Assembly (NCBI GenBank): GCA_963792655.1
Contig: CAWBWU010000003.1
Coordinates: 558,001 to 622,000, forward strand
DNA length: 64,000 nt
Direction of reading: 5' to 3'
Origin: DOZZ01 sp963792655
Lineage (GTDB): Bacteria; Acidobacteriota; Terriglobia; Bryobacterales; Bryobacteraceae
Shown: positions 17,855-26,951 of the stretch, one piece after another
How positions within the stretch are numbered: position 1 is the stretch's first letter
How the letters are laid out: the number at the start of each line of letters is the position of its first letter
Translations under genes and position numbers: made by a program
Notes under the pieces: generated by a model
Told to the model about the DNA's origin: nothing
The model's database searches: none
What the model saw: the letters and a program-made list of their open reading frames with translations, nothing else

Positions 17855-18803
17855 ATGAAACAGCAGGACTCGATCTTTGTCGCTGGCCATCGCGGACTCG
17901 TCGGCTCCGCCATCGTGCGTCGCCTCGAACGCGATGCATTCACAAACCTGATCACGCGAACTCGCGCAGAGTTGGACCTGACGAATCAGAACGACGTGCG
18001 TCGCTTCTTCGAGACCGAGCGGCCAGCGTACGTGTTTCTCGCGGCCGCGAAGGTCGGGGGCATCCTCGCGAACAACCGCTATGGTGCGGACTTCATTCGT
18101 GAGAACCTGCAGATCCAAACCAACATCATCGACGCCGCGTATCGCAACGGCACGGCAAAGCTTCTCTTCCTCGGGCTCGTCTTGTATATATCCGAAGCAC
18201 GCGCCGCAGCCGATGAAGGAGGAACACCTGCTCACCGGTCCTCTCGAACCGACGAATGAGGCGTATGCGGTTGCCAAAATCGCCGGGATCGAGATGTGCC
18301 GCGCCTACCGGGCGCAGTTCGGCTTCAATGCCATTAGTGTGATGCCGACCAACCTTTATGGCCCGGGCGATAACTTCGATCTTCAAAGCTCACATGTACT
18401 CCCGGCTTTGATGCGCAAGTTCCATGAAGGCAAAGTGGAGAACTCGCCATCTATCGTGTTGTGGGGAACAGGAAAACCTCGCCGCGAGTTCCTGCACGTT
18501 GATGATCTTGCGGATGCGTGCGTGTTCCTGATGCAGCACTACGATTCAGAAGAGATCGTAAATGCAGGTGTCGGCGAAGACGTCAGCATTCATGAGGTCG
18601 CCGAGATCATGAAGGACGTCGTGGGATTCAAGGGCGACATCGTCCTCGACCCCACAAAGCCGGACGGCACTCCTCGCAAACTCCTGGACGTTTCACGCCT
18701 GACAAACCTGGGGTGGAAGTCCCGCATCGGTTTGCGTGAAGGTCTCACGTCGACCTACGGATGGTACGTGCGGAACGCCGCACCCACGCTTACGGCTCAG
18801 TAA
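17855..18803 (+). CDS. fcl: GDP-L-fucose synthase, frame broken
   Basis: This enzyme performs 3,5-epimerisation and NADPH reduction of GDP-4-keto-6-deoxymannose to GDP-L-fucose. Visible are the Rossmann motif AGHRGLVGSAIVR, LAAAKVGGILANN, and after the break SSCIYPKHAPQPMKEE, YAVAKIAGIEMC and LYGPGDNFDLQSSHV. One extra G at about 18174 (CTCGGGCTCG) disrupts the frame; removing it gives FLGSSCIYP. Together with gmd it supplies fucose for surface glycans, consistent with the O-antigen-type gene at the window start. Confidence 0.88.
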
Positions 18804-18815
18804 GGATTCACCAGC

Positions 18816-20771
18816 ATGCAGTTTCAAGCGCCTGCTGACCGCTGCAATGACCTGGATTATGTAACCGCGCGCGAGTGGCTGGAAACCGATGGCCGCGGCG
18901 GCTATGCGTCATCCACGATCGCGTGCCTCAATACGCGGCGCTATCACGGACTTTTCGTTCCCGCGCTGCAACCTCCGGTAAGCCGTGCGGTGCTGCTGTC
19001 CAAACTCGAATGCACCGTTGTCGTTGATGGGGAACCGTACGAGCTGAGTTCGAACCGGTATCCCGGCACCGTCCATCCCGCCGGCTATCGACTGCTGTCC
19101 AGCTTCAGACTCGATCCCTTTCCGGTTTGGACGTGGCGCTGCGGCGCCGCAGTCATCGAGCAGTCCCTTTTCCTTGCACACGGGGATGGCACGTTGGCGG
19201 TGCGCTACCGTCTCCTCACGAACGACGCTTTGCAAATTCAAGTTCGGCCACTCATCGCGTTTCGTGATTACCATGCGCTCACGCGCCAGAATGATGCGCT
19301 CAAAGCAGAGATCTCGTTAACCGACCGCAGGGTTTCCATCGAACCGTACTCCGGCATGCCACGCCTGAATTTCGCGTACTCCCACGGCGGCATCGAGAAG
19401 ACCGGCGACTGGTATCGCAACTTCGTCTATGAGCGCGAAGCAGAGCGCGGTCTGGATTCTGAAGAAGATCTCTATCAGCCGTTTGTCATTAGTGCTGCGC
19501 TCACCAGTGAACAGTCACTTGATCTACTCATCTCGCTTGAAGTGCGTGACGCCTCGGAATATGAGTCGCTGCTCGCGAGTGAACTAACTCGCCGGGCCGC
19601 CTTCAAAGACGACCGGCTCGCGAGCGCCGCCTCACATTTCATTGTTCCGCGCGGCGAAGGCGCAACCGTCATTGCGGGCTACCACTGGTTCACCGACTGG
19701 GGCCGCGACACAATGATCTCGTTCGCCGGCCTGACACTTTGCAGCGGACGGTTCGAAATCGCCCGCAGCATTCTCCGCACCTTCGCGCAGAGTGTTAGTG
19801 ATGGCATGGTGCCCAACCGCTTCCCGGACGGTGGTGAAGCGCCTGAGTACAACACCGTCGACGCGACACTCTGGTTCGTTGAAGCCGTGCGTGCTTATGC
19901 CGCAGCTACAGGCGACATCAGCTTTGTCAAAACGGAGCTCTATCCGGTGCTCTGTGACATCGTCACCTGGCACATCAAAGGCACGCGGTTTGGCATTCAT
20001 GTCGACGACGATGGCTTGCTGATAAGTGGTGCACCCGGCGTGCAGTTGACATGGATGGATGCGAAGGTTGGCGACTGGGTAGTGACGCCGCGCACCGGCA
20101 AACCGGTCGAGATTCAAGCGCTTTGGTTCAACGCAATTTCTACCGTTCTCGATTTCGCACGGCAGTTCAACGACGAGCACAGTGCTTCGGCCTTCCAACT
20201 GATTCACGACCGTATTCGTAAGAACTTCCTCCCGCTCTTTTGGAACGCCGGACAAGGCTGTCTCTACGATGTTGTGAACGGCTCGGACAAGGACGCCTCC
20301 ATTCGCCCCAACCAGCTTTTCGCAGCGAGCTTGCATCACCCGCTTCTCGACAACTCGCTCATCGCGCAAGTGCTCGCCGTTGTCGATCGCGAGTTGCTGA
20401 CCCCGTACGGCTTGCGCACACTTTCCCCTCACGATCGGAATTACCAGGGTCACTACGGCGGCGACCAACGCAGCCGCGATGCGGCGTATCACCAAGGGAC
20501 TGTGTGGCCCTGGCTCATCGGCGCCTATATCGATGCGTACCTGCGCTTGAATGGTGATGCACCGGAACAAAAACAGCACTGCCAAAACTTACTTGCACCA
20601 CTGTTGAGCAGCCTCGACGACGCGGGTCTTGGACAACTTTCAGAGATTCACGACGGCGATGCACCACACTCGCCGCGCGGTTGCATCGCTCAAGCCTGGA
20701 GCGTGGCCGAAGTGCTTCGCGCGTACCACAAGACGATTCTCCATCGTTCAAAGCTTCCTGAGCATACTTAA
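18816..20771 (+). CDS. Amylo-alpha-1,6-glucosidase (glycogen debranching enzyme)
   Basis: A 651-residue GDE-type protein. The N-terminal domain has REWLETDGRGGYASSTIACLN and NTRRYHGLFVPA; the (alpha/alpha)6 barrel has GYHWFTDWGRDTMISFAGL, VPNRFPDGGEAPEYNTVDATLWF, and YHQGTVWPWLIGAYIDAY. These are the signatures of the archaeal/bacterial GH133 debranching family that hydrolyses alpha-1,6 branches of glycogen-like glucans. It lies 12 bases after fcl and 3 bases before the DUF1003 gene, so all four genes are probably one transcript. No signal peptide, so cytoplasmic. Confidence 0.9.
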   Translation: MQFQAPADRCNDLDYVTAREWLETDGRGGYASSTIACLNTRRYHGLFVPALQPPVSRAVLLSKLECTVVVDGEPYELSSNRYPGTVHPAGYRLLSSFRLDPFPVWTWRCGAAVIEQSLFLAHGDGTLAVRYRLLTNDALQIQVRPLIAFRDYHALTRQNDALKAEISLTDRRVSIEPYSGMPRLNFAYSHGGIEKTGDWYRNFVYEREAERGLDSEEDLYQPFVISAALTSEQSLDLLISLEVRDASEYESLLASELTRRAAFKDDRLASAASHFIVPRGEGATVIAGYHWFTDWGRDTMISFAGLTLCSGRFEIARSILRTFAQSVSDGMVPNRFPDGGEAPEYNTVDATLWFVEAVRAYAAATGDISFVKTELYPVLCDIVTWHIKGTRFGIHVDDDGLLISGAPGVQLTWMDAKVGDWVVTPRTGKPVEIQALWFNAISTVLDFARQFNDEHSASAFQLIHDRIRKNFLPLFWNAGQGCLYDVVNGSDKDASIRPNQLFAASLHHPLLDNSLIAQVLAVVDRELLTPYGLRTLSPHDRNYQGHYGGDQRSRDAAYHQGTVWPWLIGAYIDAYLRLNGDAPEQKQHCQNLLAPLLSSLDDAGLGQLSEIHDGDAPHSPRGCIAQAWSVAEVLRAYHKTILHRSKLPEHT

Positions 20772-20774
20772 GGC

Positions 20775-21293
20775 ATGGCCCGACCCGACGGCAAGTCCAC
20801 GCCGGCTCCCGCACTCGCGAATATCGAGACCGTCGTACGTCTCGAAGATAAGGCTTCGCAGGAACGCACGACGGCTGACCGCATCTCCGATGCCATCGCC
20901 AACTTCGTCGGAAGCATTCCGTTCGTCGTGATACACGTCCTCTGGTTCGGCGTCTGGGTGTTGCTCAATGCGGGTTTGTTGAGGTTCGATCCTTACCCAT
21001 TCCCGCTGCTCTGCATGCTTGTGTCGCTTGAAGGCGTGCTGCTCTCGACCTTCGTGCTGATCAAACAGAACCGGATGAGTCAGCGTGCCGATCACCGCAG
21101 CCACCTGGATCTTCAGGTCAACATGCTTTCGGAAAAAGAGATCACGAAAGTCCTGCAGCTACAACAGCTCATCTGCCGCAAGCTCGAGATTACGGAAGCC
21201 GAGATGGATCAGGAACTCCTCGAGCTAAGCAACGAAACAGCAATCGAAAACCTGGCGGAAGAGCTTCAAGAGAAGATTCCGATCGAGTCCTAA
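20775..21293 (+). CDS. DUF1003 membrane protein
   Basis: A 172-residue protein with two close membrane helices (about 47-62 and 74-98) and the DUF1003 signatures RISDAIANFVGSIPF, HVLWFGVWVLLN and QNRMSQRADHRSHLDLQVN. The C-terminal part is a predicted coiled coil. Function is unknown for the family. The stop overlaps the convergent quinoprotein-like gene by four bases. Confidence 0.85.
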   Translation: MARPDGKSTPAPALANIETVVRLEDKASQERTTADRISDAIANFVGSIPFVVIHVLWFGVWVLLNAGLLRFDPYPFPLLCMLVSLEGVLLSTFVLIKQNRMSQRADHRSHLDLQVNMLSEKEITKVLQLQQLICRKLEITEAEMDQELLELSNETAIENLAEELQEKIPIES

Positions 21294-22780
21294 CGTTCAA
21301 GCGGAATGCCGAAAGCGTAGAGCGTCGAGTCCGTCGTTGTGAAGTACACGCGTCCGTTGGCAAGGGTCACGCCGGTCAGGTTCGCTGGAACAGTCACCTG
21401 ATTGCCTGTCGAGTAGACCTGCTTGCCTGTCGCGGCATCCAGAACAAACAGCGTCGCGTGGCTGCCTGCCCTGGCGCGCAGCTTCGCGTTGAAGTCTCCG
21501 GCGGACAACACGAACACATAGCCACCGGTAACCACCGCGGGCTCCGGCGCACTCATGTTCGGTGAAACCCACGTCGGCGTGAGCACCGGCTTACCGTCGT
21601 GCTCTTCTACCTGGAACGCAACAAGCGCACCGTTGGTGATGGCGCCTTTCGGAGCGAGCGCGCCCAGAGTGATGGCGCCCCACACCGGCGCCGCAATCCA
21701 ACGCACACCGGCGGCATCCTGCCATGTCGAAAGACCTCCCCACACACCGCCGCCAGCGGAGGCGAGAGGCTCGGTGCGATGCAGGAATGACTTGTGATCG
21801 TCGCCGCCGAGCGTGTCGGAGTCCAAAAGATAGATGCGGCCGTCGGGTCCAGCAGTCGCAATCAGGTCGCGCCCCTTGAACTCAAACACCACGGGCGTGA
21901 CGCGCGAGTCTACGTTCTTGCCCGTTACCTCCGGCGTGAAAGATTGTTTCGGCTTGAGCTCGCCCGCAGTCATCGACGAAACTGCGCCCGATGAGTTCTG
22001 CACATACACGGTGCCATCGCTGCCCACAGCGAAACCGCCCAGACCATGCGAAACCACGCCTGTCATGTCTTGCTTCACTGCCGCGGAACCGGGCTTCGTC
22101 AGATCGATTGCACTCACCGTGCTGGTAGCCTTCTTCCCGCAGCCGGCCTGCGCGGCCGCATAGATAACTCCATCGGCGATCGTCAGCGCAGCAGCTCTCG
22201 AGCCCGGAGGAAGAAAGTCGACGGGCGGTTGCTGATCGGAACCGTCGGAGGTATTGATGCGGTGTAGCTTGCCATCCGCCGACACCATGAACAGCGGCCG
22301 CGCCGAGCCAAACCCTCCACCAAGACTGGACCCTACCGGACGCGGGATCGGACCCGTCGGACGAGGCCGGAAGACCGTCGGCGGCACGAGCGCGGGAATG
22401 GTCACGACACCTTCGCACGCATTCTTGCGCGATGCTTCGGTGTTTAACCGTCGCTCCCAGAACACGCGATCCAGATCGGCATCGATCGCCCACAGATCGC
22501 CCGCTTCGGAAGAGACCAGCGCCAGCTCCTTGAAGCCGCGATACGAGATCAAGTTGCCAACGATCAACGGCGCCGTGAGCACACTGCTCCGCCCGGACAA
22601 TTTGCGCTTCAACACCAGTTGGAAATCCTTGATGTTGTCTTTCGTTATGCGCGAGTCGCTCTTCTCCCATCCGCTGCGCTGCGCATCGCCGCCGTAAGAA
22701 GGCCAGTCGACGGGACGGCCTTGCGCGCAAAGCGAACCGGCGCATACGAGCCCGATGCCCACTACGTTGCGAAGGCTCAA
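21290..22780 (-). CDS. Exported quinoprotein-like (PQQ-repeat) beta-propeller protein
   Basis: About 497 residues. Signal peptide (VVGIGLVCAGSLCAQ), then PQQ-like propeller blades with WPSYGGDAQRSGWEKSD, LWAIDADLDRVFWERRL, IYLLDSDTLGGDD and a final LFVLDAATGKQVYSTGNQ / VYFTTTDSTLYAFGI. It is a periplasmic eight-bladed propeller of the alcohol-dehydrogenase type, though I do not see the disulfide or metal ligands needed for a firm enzyme call. Start TTG at 22780 overlaps the upstream stop as TTGA, so it is translationally coupled to the related gene upstream. The two probably arose by duplication. Confidence 0.78.
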   Translation of the reverse strand: MSLRNVVGIGLVCAGSLCAQGRPVDWPSYGGDAQRSGWEKSDSRITKDNIKDFQLVLKRKLSGRSSVLTAPLIVGNLISYRGFKELALVSSEAGDLWAIDADLDRVFWERRLNTEASRKNACEGVVTIPALVPPTVFRPRPTGPIPRPVGSSLGGGFGSARPLFMVSADGKLHRINTSDGSDQQPPVDFLPPGSRAAALTIADGVIYAAAQAGCGKKATSTVSAIDLTKPGSAAVKQDMTGVVSHGLGGFAVGSDGTVYVQNSSGAVSSMTAGELKPKQSFTPEVTGKNVDSRVTPVVFEFKGRDLIATAGPDGRIYLLDSDTLGGDDHKSFLHRTEPLASAGGGVWGGLSTWQDAAGVRWIAAPVWGAITLGALAPKGAITNGALVAFQVEEHDGKPVLTPTWVSPNMSAPEPAVVTGGYVFVLSAGDFNAKLRARAGSHATLFVLDAATGKQVYSTGNQVTVPANLTGVTLANGRVYFTTTDSTLYAFGIPLER

Positions 22781-24334
22781 CGCGCACCGCCGTTCGGCAA
22801 CCCGAAGCAATACAACACGCTGTCGTAAGTCGCGATATAGACGCGGCCATTCGCCACGGTAAGTCCGCTGAAGTGGTTCCATGACTTGATCTGGTCGCCG
22901 CTCGAGAAGAGTTCTTTCCCCGTCTGCGCATCGAGCGCGTAGAGCACTGCGTGCGTTGAGTTCTTGATGCGTTCCGGGCTGAAGTCGGCGAGCCCGCGAT
23001 CCTTATAGGACTGCCGCGTGTTCTCGCCGCTGCCATACGCGTACACGACTCCGTTCGCGATCACCGGCGGCTCGGCCTGGTCCATGTCGCGCGACATCCA
23101 GGCGGGCGCAAGATGAAAGTTGCCATTCGCGCCGGTGACTTTGAAAGCAACCACCGCGCCGTGCTTCACCGGCCCGTAGGAGAGTGGCGGCTTGAACTCC
23201 GGATGCACCGGGCCCCAGAATGGCGTGAGCGTCCAACGCGTTCCGTTCGCATCCAGCCAGCTCGCCATGCTGCCCCAGATACCGGCGGATTGAAAGTCGG
23301 CTTCCTCGTTGCACAGCAGTTGCGTTCGATCGAGCGCCGTCTGGTGATTCGCGCCTCCGGCACTCTTGGTATCGAGCAGATAGACGCGGCATTCCTTGCT
23401 GCCCGTGACCATCAACTCGTGGTCCTGAAAGTTGAAAATCGCGGGAGTGACCTGCATATCCAGATCGCGCTTTTCGAGCCAGATCCAATTGCTCGGCTCA
23501 TACCAGTCCACGATCTTGAGCTCGCCATTCTCAACACGCGCGCCAATCAGACCGTTGCCGTAAACATGGTTCACCGGGTCATAGCGTCCGTCGCCGGTCG
23601 GAGCCCACGCCGTTCCTCGCGAGTCTATCGCCGCGCCCGTGCGTCCCCACAACCCGCCGCTCTTGGGGTTCGCCGTCATGACTTTCTTTTGCGGATCTTT
23701 CAGGTCAACGGCCCAGATCTGATTCGGATTGCCCGCGCAACCCTGCGATGTGGTCGTGAAGAGCGTGCTGCCCCACAGATTCAACGCGTACGATTTCCCG
23801 TTGGGATAGCCGAACTGAAAGGGCGGCGCGACATCTTCACCGTCCGAGACATTCAGCGAGTGCAGTTGCCCATCACCGGCCAGCGCGTATACCGTGCGTG
23901 CCCCGTTTGCGGCCGGCGGTCCCATCACCGGCGTTGCGGTCTGGCCCGGGGGACAAAGCGGATCGCCCGGCCGGCCGCGTCTTTGCCGGCGTCGGATATT
24001 CGAAATGCTTCTTCCAAAGAATCTTCCCGCTCTCGACATCGATGGCGTAGAGGTTGTCGGAGATGCCCGCTTCGATTGCGATCTGCCTGGCGCCTGCTTT
24101 GGTTGGAATGCTACCGGCAATCAACGGAGGAAAAAGCGAGTGCATCTCCTGCGGCGCGTTGTCGAGTTGCAGCTTCCACAACACTTTCATGCCGCCCACG
24201 TTGTCTTTGTTGAGAATCTTCTCGTCGGGCTGCCACGCCGTGCGTTGCGGATTCGCTCCGTCCGTGGGCCAGTCCGCGCCGCACAGCAACACACACGCCG
24301 CCGCCATGGCCGGCAAAACTTTTAGAGATCGCAT
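22777..24334 (-). CDS. Exported quinoprotein-like beta-propeller protein, frame broken
   Basis: A paralogue of the downstream gene: signal peptide (VLPAMAAACVLLCGADWP), NPQRTAWQPDEKILNKDNV, NLYAIDVESGKILWKKHFEY, then in another frame PGDPLCPPGQTATPVMGPP and VYALAGDGQLHSLNVSDGED through LYALDAQTGKELFSSGDQ. One extra base near 23985 (coding-strand AAGACGCGG) explains the break; removing it gives AKRGRPGDPLCPPG. The gene lies 42 bases after a cytochrome c gene on the same strand, suggesting electron transfer from the quinoprotein to that cytochrome. Confidence 0.72.
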
Positions 24335-24375
24335 GAAGGGTTGAGCAACTCTGGTCAAATCAGAGTCAGTATATT

Positions 24376-24864
24376 TCAGAAAACGATGCTGGCCTTTTTC
24401 GCTTCGAGCTTGCTGGCATCGAGACCCGGCACCTTCGCGAGATCCTCGAACGACTTGAAGGCGCCGTTCGCTTCGCGGTAATGCACGATCGCGGCAGCCT
24501 CATCCGGCGTGACCTGCAGAAGGCTCACCATCGTCTCGGCCGCTACTTTATTGATCTCGACCTTGGTTTCGATCTTCACCGCAACGTTCTTGCTCTTCGA
24601 GAAGTTGGCTGTCAGATATTCAACAATTGCGCCGAGTTCGTCATCCGTGCCCTGAGCCCCGCGTTCCACCATGTCGGACACAATGGCGTTCCATCCCTCC
24701 CGGCTCTCACGCCTCCCGGCGGCAACCTCGACACCATGACACTGGCTGCACACGCGCATCAGCACAGCTTTACCAGGCCCTTCGGGCAGCGCAGGTTTCT
24801 GGGCGACTAAAGGTGAAGCGCAAGCAAAAAGAAGAGCGATAAGAACAGAGCGGACCATGACCAT
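24376..24864 (-). CDS. Exported c-type cytochrome with helix-hairpin-helix C-terminus
   Basis: A 162-residue periplasmic protein. Signal peptide at 1-22, single heme-binding motif CSQCH at residues 39-43 (VCSQCHGVEVAAG), and a probable axial Met in the region around VSDMVERGAQ. The C-terminal 60 residues are ComEA-like helix-hairpin-helix (VEINKVAAETMVSLLQVTPDEAAAIV; EDLAKVPGLDASKLE, in outline). It is the first gene of the quinoprotein set on this strand, so it is the probable electron acceptor. ATG at 24858 is an alternative start. Confidence 0.85.
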   Translation of the reverse strand: MVMVRSVLIALLFACASPLVAQKPALPEGPGKAVLMRVCSQCHGVEVAAGRRESREGWNAIVSDMVERGAQGTDDELGAIVEYLTANFSKSKNVAVKIETKVEINKVAAETMVSLLQVTPDEAAAIVHYREANGAFKSFEDLAKVPGLDASKLEAKKASIVF

Positions 24865-24922
24865 ATCCTAGCGCCGAGAGGCACGCCTGTAGGCACACCG
24901 CGTCGCCGCGATGTATGGGCGG

Positions 24923-25574
24923 TCATTCCTCTTTCTGATTTGCAGCTGGCTTTGGCGGCGGGACGGCGATGGGCCCCGCTGACAGCGGCTTGGCCGAGGG
25001 CTGGTGCGGCTTTTTGGCGGTTCGCTGGCTGTGGCTGGGGTCGCGGGACGGCCTGGATCGGGGTTGGAGCCGGAGGCGGCGGGGTGGGATTTTCTTTTTT
25101 GCCAAACGAACCCAGATCATCGAACTCGCGCAGTTCTTTCAGGTAGCGGAAGGCGCGTTGGTATTGGCGGGTGAGGCGGGCCGAGTAGCGTTCCAGTTGC
25201 GCGATGGGTCCGCTGCGGCTCATAAAGGCGTTGGCGATGGCCTGGTCGGTGGTGTCGTCTTCGGCCCACTCGGTGGCGTGGTCGTCCATGAGGGTGGTTT
25301 CGATGAGGTTGAGGCGGCGCAGCTTCCACTGACAGATCGCCATCTCTTCGACGGTCTGGTGCTCCATGTCGCCGTTGGGCTGGAACTGGGCAACGTGCTG
25401 GTCGAGGAGGGCCTTGAATTCCTTGGGGTCTTCGTTGTCGAGGACGACGGTGCGGGAGAGCAGGCCGTGACGGATGGCGTTGCGGGAGGAGCGCTCCTTG
25501 CCGAGGTCAGTGACGGGGCCGCGGGATTTGGCGCCGTTTTGCTGGGAGGCGAGCTTGCGTTTCGAGGAAGCCAT
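24923..25574 (-). CDS. Dispersed repeat-family protein, copy A (frame-shifted C-terminus)
   Basis: This gene is nearly identical to the one at 31522-32160. Residues 1-60 are basic with QNGAKSRGPVTDLGKERS and SSRNAIRHGLL, a signature of a large uncharacterised family found in many copies per genome in Acidobacteriota. A helical middle follows (MEHQTVEEMAICQWKLRRL), then a Pro-rich tail. Copy A has one extra base at about 25017 compared with copy B, so after PQPAN the frame changes; the family-like tail KKPHQPSAKPLS continues in the other frame to a stop at 24923. Without correction the frame runs on to 24807 into the cytochrome gene. No enzymatic motif is visible. Function unknown; a DNA-binding role is speculative. 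Confidence 0.65.
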
Positions 25575-25765
25575 GCTGGGGTGAGGATAGGGCCAGCATG
25601 GAGCGCGTGCGCGCTGGCGTGGGTTTGGATCTCGTTGATCTCCATCGGGTTAGTTTTTCATTGATCGTGGGACCGGCTATGCGACGCACTCAGCTGATTG
25701 CCGGCTTCTCGTGGTACCGGCGACCAAGGCCGGTCGGTGACCGGCCACTACGGGAGAATGGCGAA
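24937..25765. repeat. Dispersed repeat unit, copy A
   Basis: About 830 bases related to 31522-32324 in the same orientation. The coding part differs at only a few percent of positions by eye. Similarity extends beyond the gene into its leader, ending with GACCGGCCACTACGGG and ATGGCGAA. The leader is less conserved than the coding part. No terminal inverted repeats or target duplications are evident. Confidence 0.75.
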
Positions 25766-26131
25766 ACGAAGTGTGGATTCCGCGTATAACTCGCCTTCTG
25801 AGGGCGGGGTCCGTCCCTGTTTCTCTCTGTTTCTCTGGGAAACCAAGATATCGTTCTCATTGATGCCCGTCACGACAGTAAGCCGTCGGGTTCGAAAGCT
25901 TAGGCACGAAGAAAATACGGCCCGAGACTCGGAGGATCAGATGGGATGACCGGACCCGCTTAGACCGCGGCGTCACCATGCAATCGATGAACTCCTGGCA
26001 AATGACGATGAGATAGTGGGACTGTTCTCGCATGCACGTTGACCCGCCTGACGGCAACGCGTCGCCGCAGAAATTGGCATTTGTTCCTCCCGCAGTCATC
26101 GAAAACACGAGCCGACCCAACGATGGACGAC
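25766..26131. other. Intergenic region without recognisable gene
   Basis: About 365 bases between the leader of repeat copy A and the 3' end of an oxidoreductase gene. Short open frames exist but have no family-like sequence, no Shine-Dalgarno and odd composition. I see no RNA gene or repeat in it. Confidence 0.5.
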
Positions 26132-26809
26132 CTAAGTAAGCCCACGAGACCTCTGTTTCATCGCTGCATTCTCGAGATACACGATGCCAGTGGGGGCAGA
26201 GCTATCCATGAATTCAGCGACAAACGCGCGCCCGATATCATTCTGCTCAATTGTTCCCCACGGTCCCGGAATCAGACGCCCCAACAAGGCAGCATAGGCC
26301 GGCGTGTGCGCGTTGCCTGCGATAATTCCCGGGCGGAAAATCGCAAGCCTCTCGAAGCCGACACCTTGAACAGTCTCTTCTTTTAATCCCATGATTCGCG
26401 CATAGCGAATCCTGCTTTTCGCTGTGCTTCCCACCGACGAGAGCAACGCAAACCGGGCAACGCCTCCGGCATGGCAGCCGCGGGCAAAACCACCGACAAC
26501 GCCAATTTCGAGGGCCTTCAATTCCGCGTCGCTCCACTTCATGCTGCCTTTGCCGACGCCAACACAGGACGCTCCATAGACAGGGTCGCCTAGCGCCACC
26601 ATGCTCCGTGCAAGCTTCGTCACTTCTGCCGGAAACTGCGCCGCCGAGGTATCCAAGATCACTTGCCGCAAGCGATGGTCAGCGCTAAGAGGAATCGCTC
26701 TGCGATTGACCATCACCACCTCAGCGCAAGACGGCTCGGCAGCCAGCGCCCGCACCACGGTGGCTCCAACCTGCCCCGTGCCACCGATGATCAAGACGCG
26801 AAATGGCAT
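26132..26809 (-). CDS. NAD(P)-binding Rossmann-fold protein (atypical SDR, HTATIP2-like)
   Basis: A 225-residue protein with an N-terminal dinucleotide-binding loop (VLIIGGTGQVGATVVRAL), then VALGDPVYGASCVGVGKGS, FALLSSVGSTAKSRIRYARIMGLKEE and FRPGIIAGN. These fit the atypical short-chain dehydrogenases of the NmrA/HTATIP2 type, which often lack the catalytic Tyr-Lys pair; here YARIMGLKEE provides a YxxxK-like arrangement. Substrate unknown. The gene stands alone, in the same orientation as the ene-reductase upstream. Confidence 0.7.
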   Translation of the reverse strand: MPFRVLIIGGTGQVGATVVRALAAEPSCAEVVMVNRRAIPLSADHRLRQVILDTSAAQFPAEVTKLARSMVALGDPVYGASCVGVGKGSMKWSDAELKALEIGVVGGFARGCHAGGVARFALLSSVGSTAKSRIRYARIMGLKEETVQGVGFERLAIFRPGIIAGNAHTPAYAALLGRLIPGPWGTIEQNDIGRAFVAEFMDSSAPTGIVYLENAAMKQRSRGLT

Positions 26810-26951
26810 TTTCGGTAACTAAACCTACCAGAACGACTAGCGGCAGACAGGGTAGCGTGCAAAGCGGGACAGTGTCCCAACTTTTTACATCGGCAAAGCT
26901 CATCCAACAGTGGAAGACAGCGCTACCTGCGCAGAGCAGTGTGCTCGGTCG

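Noticed and set aside
24807..24922. Real C-terminal extension of repeat gene copy A into the cytochrome gene
   Set aside because: The intact copy B ends earlier, and the copy A tail homologous to B is found in the other frame with a stop at 24923.
25857..26120. Minus-strand small gene in the region between repeat copy A and the SDR gene
   Set aside because: No family-like sequence, no ribosome site, and unusual residue composition compared with real genes nearby.
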